A DNA stretch of 5,661 nucleotides from Acidobacteriota bacterium (GTDB lineage Bacteria; Acidobacteriota; Terriglobia; Terriglobales; Acidobacteriaceae). The notes beneath the pieces were generated by a model, which did no database searches, was not told the DNA's origin, and was given only the letters and a program-made list of their open reading frames with translations. Positions 4,963-5,661 of the stretch are shown in pieces. The stretch is taken from NCBI GenBank assembly GCA_019247235.1, contig JAFAPG010000166.1, positions 1 through 5,661 on the forward strand. Reading direction: 5' to 3'. The translations under genes and the position numbers were made by a program. Positions within the stretch are counted from its first letter, which is position 1. Each line of letters begins with the position of its first letter.

Positions 4963-5661
4963 TTGCCACAGGCGCCAATCGGAATTATCGGAGGCAGTGG
5001 TCTGTACTCGATGCCAGGGCTGAGCGATGTTCGCGAGCTCAGACAGGAGACCCCATTTGGCGATCCTTCCGACGCCTACCTGATGGGCCGCCTTGAAGGC
5101 AGGGAAGTGGCTTTCCTTGCGCGTCACGGTCGTGGCCATCGCATTTTACCGAGCGAGTTGAATTTCCGCGCCAACATCTACGGATTCAAACAACTCGGTG
5201 TGGAACGTATCCTCTCGGTTTCTGCGGTTGGTTCCCTCAAGGAAGAACACAAGCCGCTGGAGTTTCTTATACCCGACCAATTCGTGGATCGCACCCGCCA
5301 TCGCCCGGATACATTTTTTGGCCAAGGCATCGTCGCCCACATTGCTTTTGCTGATCCGGTCTGTCCTCAATTGGCGGACGCGGTGCTTCGAGCATGCGGT
5401 CAGGCGGGCGTGAGTGCAAAGCGCGGAGGCACTTACCTGTGCATGGAGGGTCCGCAGTTCTCAACCCGCGCCGAGTCCAACCTGTATCGCTCCTGGGGCA
5501 TGGACGTTATTGGCATGACCAACCTGCAAGAGGCCAAGTTGGCGCGCGAGGCCGAGATTTGCTATGTCACCGTAGCCATGGTCACCGACTATGACTGCTG
5601 GCATTCCCAGCATGCCTCTGTCACCGTAGATCAGATTGTGGCGGTGCTGACTAAAAACGCG
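4963..5661 (+). CDS. mtnP: S-methyl-5'-thioadenosine phosphorylase, C-terminal end missing
   Basis: The first 233 residues of a purine-nucleoside phosphorylase of the MTAP type. The enzyme cleaves methylthioadenosine with phosphate to adenine and 5-methylthioribose-1-phosphate in the cytoplasm, feeding methionine and adenine salvage. Motifs in order: G7-I-I-G-G-S-G-L-Y15 (phosphate loop), A53-R-H55-G-R-G-H59, H96 in a region before I-P-D-Q-F-V-D (103-109), M161-E-G-P-Q-F-S-T-R-A-E-S172 and G184-M-T-N-L-Q-E-A-K-L-A-R-E. The adenine-binding T208-D-Y-D211-C-W follows. The two Asp of DYD select 6-amino purines; inosine/guanosine-specific relatives usually carry Asn there, so MTA is the expected substrate. 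Family length is about 290 residues, so some 50-60 are beyond the window. The start is TTG, supported by GAGGAAGG upstream; no other start codon fits. It lies 66 bases after the HExxH gene and appears to have its own promoter. No other Met-salvage gene is visible here. Confidence 0.93.
   Translation, partial: MPQAPIGIIGGSGLYSMPGLSDVRELRQETPFGDPSDAYLMGRLEGREVAFLARHGRGHRILPSELNFRANIYGFKQLGVERILSVSAVGSLKEEHKPLEFLIPDQFVDRTRHRPDTFFGQGIVAHIAFADPVCPQLADAVLRACGQAGVSAKRGGTYLCMEGPQFSTRAESNLYRSWGMDVIGMTNLQEAKLAREAEICYVTVAMVTDYDCWHSQHASVTVDQIVAVLTKNA

Overview
The window looks like chromosomal DNA of a Gram-negative soil-type bacterium, most likely Acidobacteriota (Terriglobia-like). This is an inference from the gene mix: a YvcK homologue next to a TPR protein with a 'TPR end-of-group' tail, an exported CxCxC-type cysteine protein, an exported DinB-fold protein and an exported HExxH protein of a poorly named family. 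GC content looks moderately high by eye. No tRNA, rRNA, transposase, integrase, CRISPR array or phage gene was seen.

Layout. The left half is read on the minus strand, from right to left: an exported cysteine-rich CxCxC protein (2589-2131), a TPR-repeat protein (2058-1465), yvcK six bases further on (1458-361), then the start of an M13-family zinc peptidase (GTG start at 247) that runs off the left edge. The right half is read on the plus strand: an exported DinB-fold protein (2761-3288), an exported HExxH metallopeptidase-like protein (3352-4896), and mtnP (S-methyl-5'-thioadenosine phosphorylase), which starts at a TTG at 4963 and runs off the right edge. The two halves diverge from a 171-base gap (2590-2760) that carries candidate promoters, an inverted repeat around a -10-like hexamer, and a short leader hairpin.

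How the parts fit. yvcK and the TPR gene are very probably co-transcribed. YvcK is a UDP-sugar-binding regulator linked to gluconeogenesis and cell-envelope homeostasis. Four of the seven genes begin with apparent signal peptides (M13 peptidase, CxCxC protein, DinB-fold protein, HExxH protein), so the neighbourhood leans towards envelope and periplasmic functions, including two separate zinc-peptidase-like proteins. mtnP appears to be an independent methionine-salvage gene with its own TATAAT promoter.

Two genes are easy to miss: the M13 fragment, which is cut by the window edge and uses GTG, and mtnP, which has neither ATG nor GTG available before its first conserved motif. I see no convincing new multi-gene system. 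The best leads are the unnamed HExxH protein, the exported DinB-fold protein next to it, the CxCxC protein, and the start region of mtnP.
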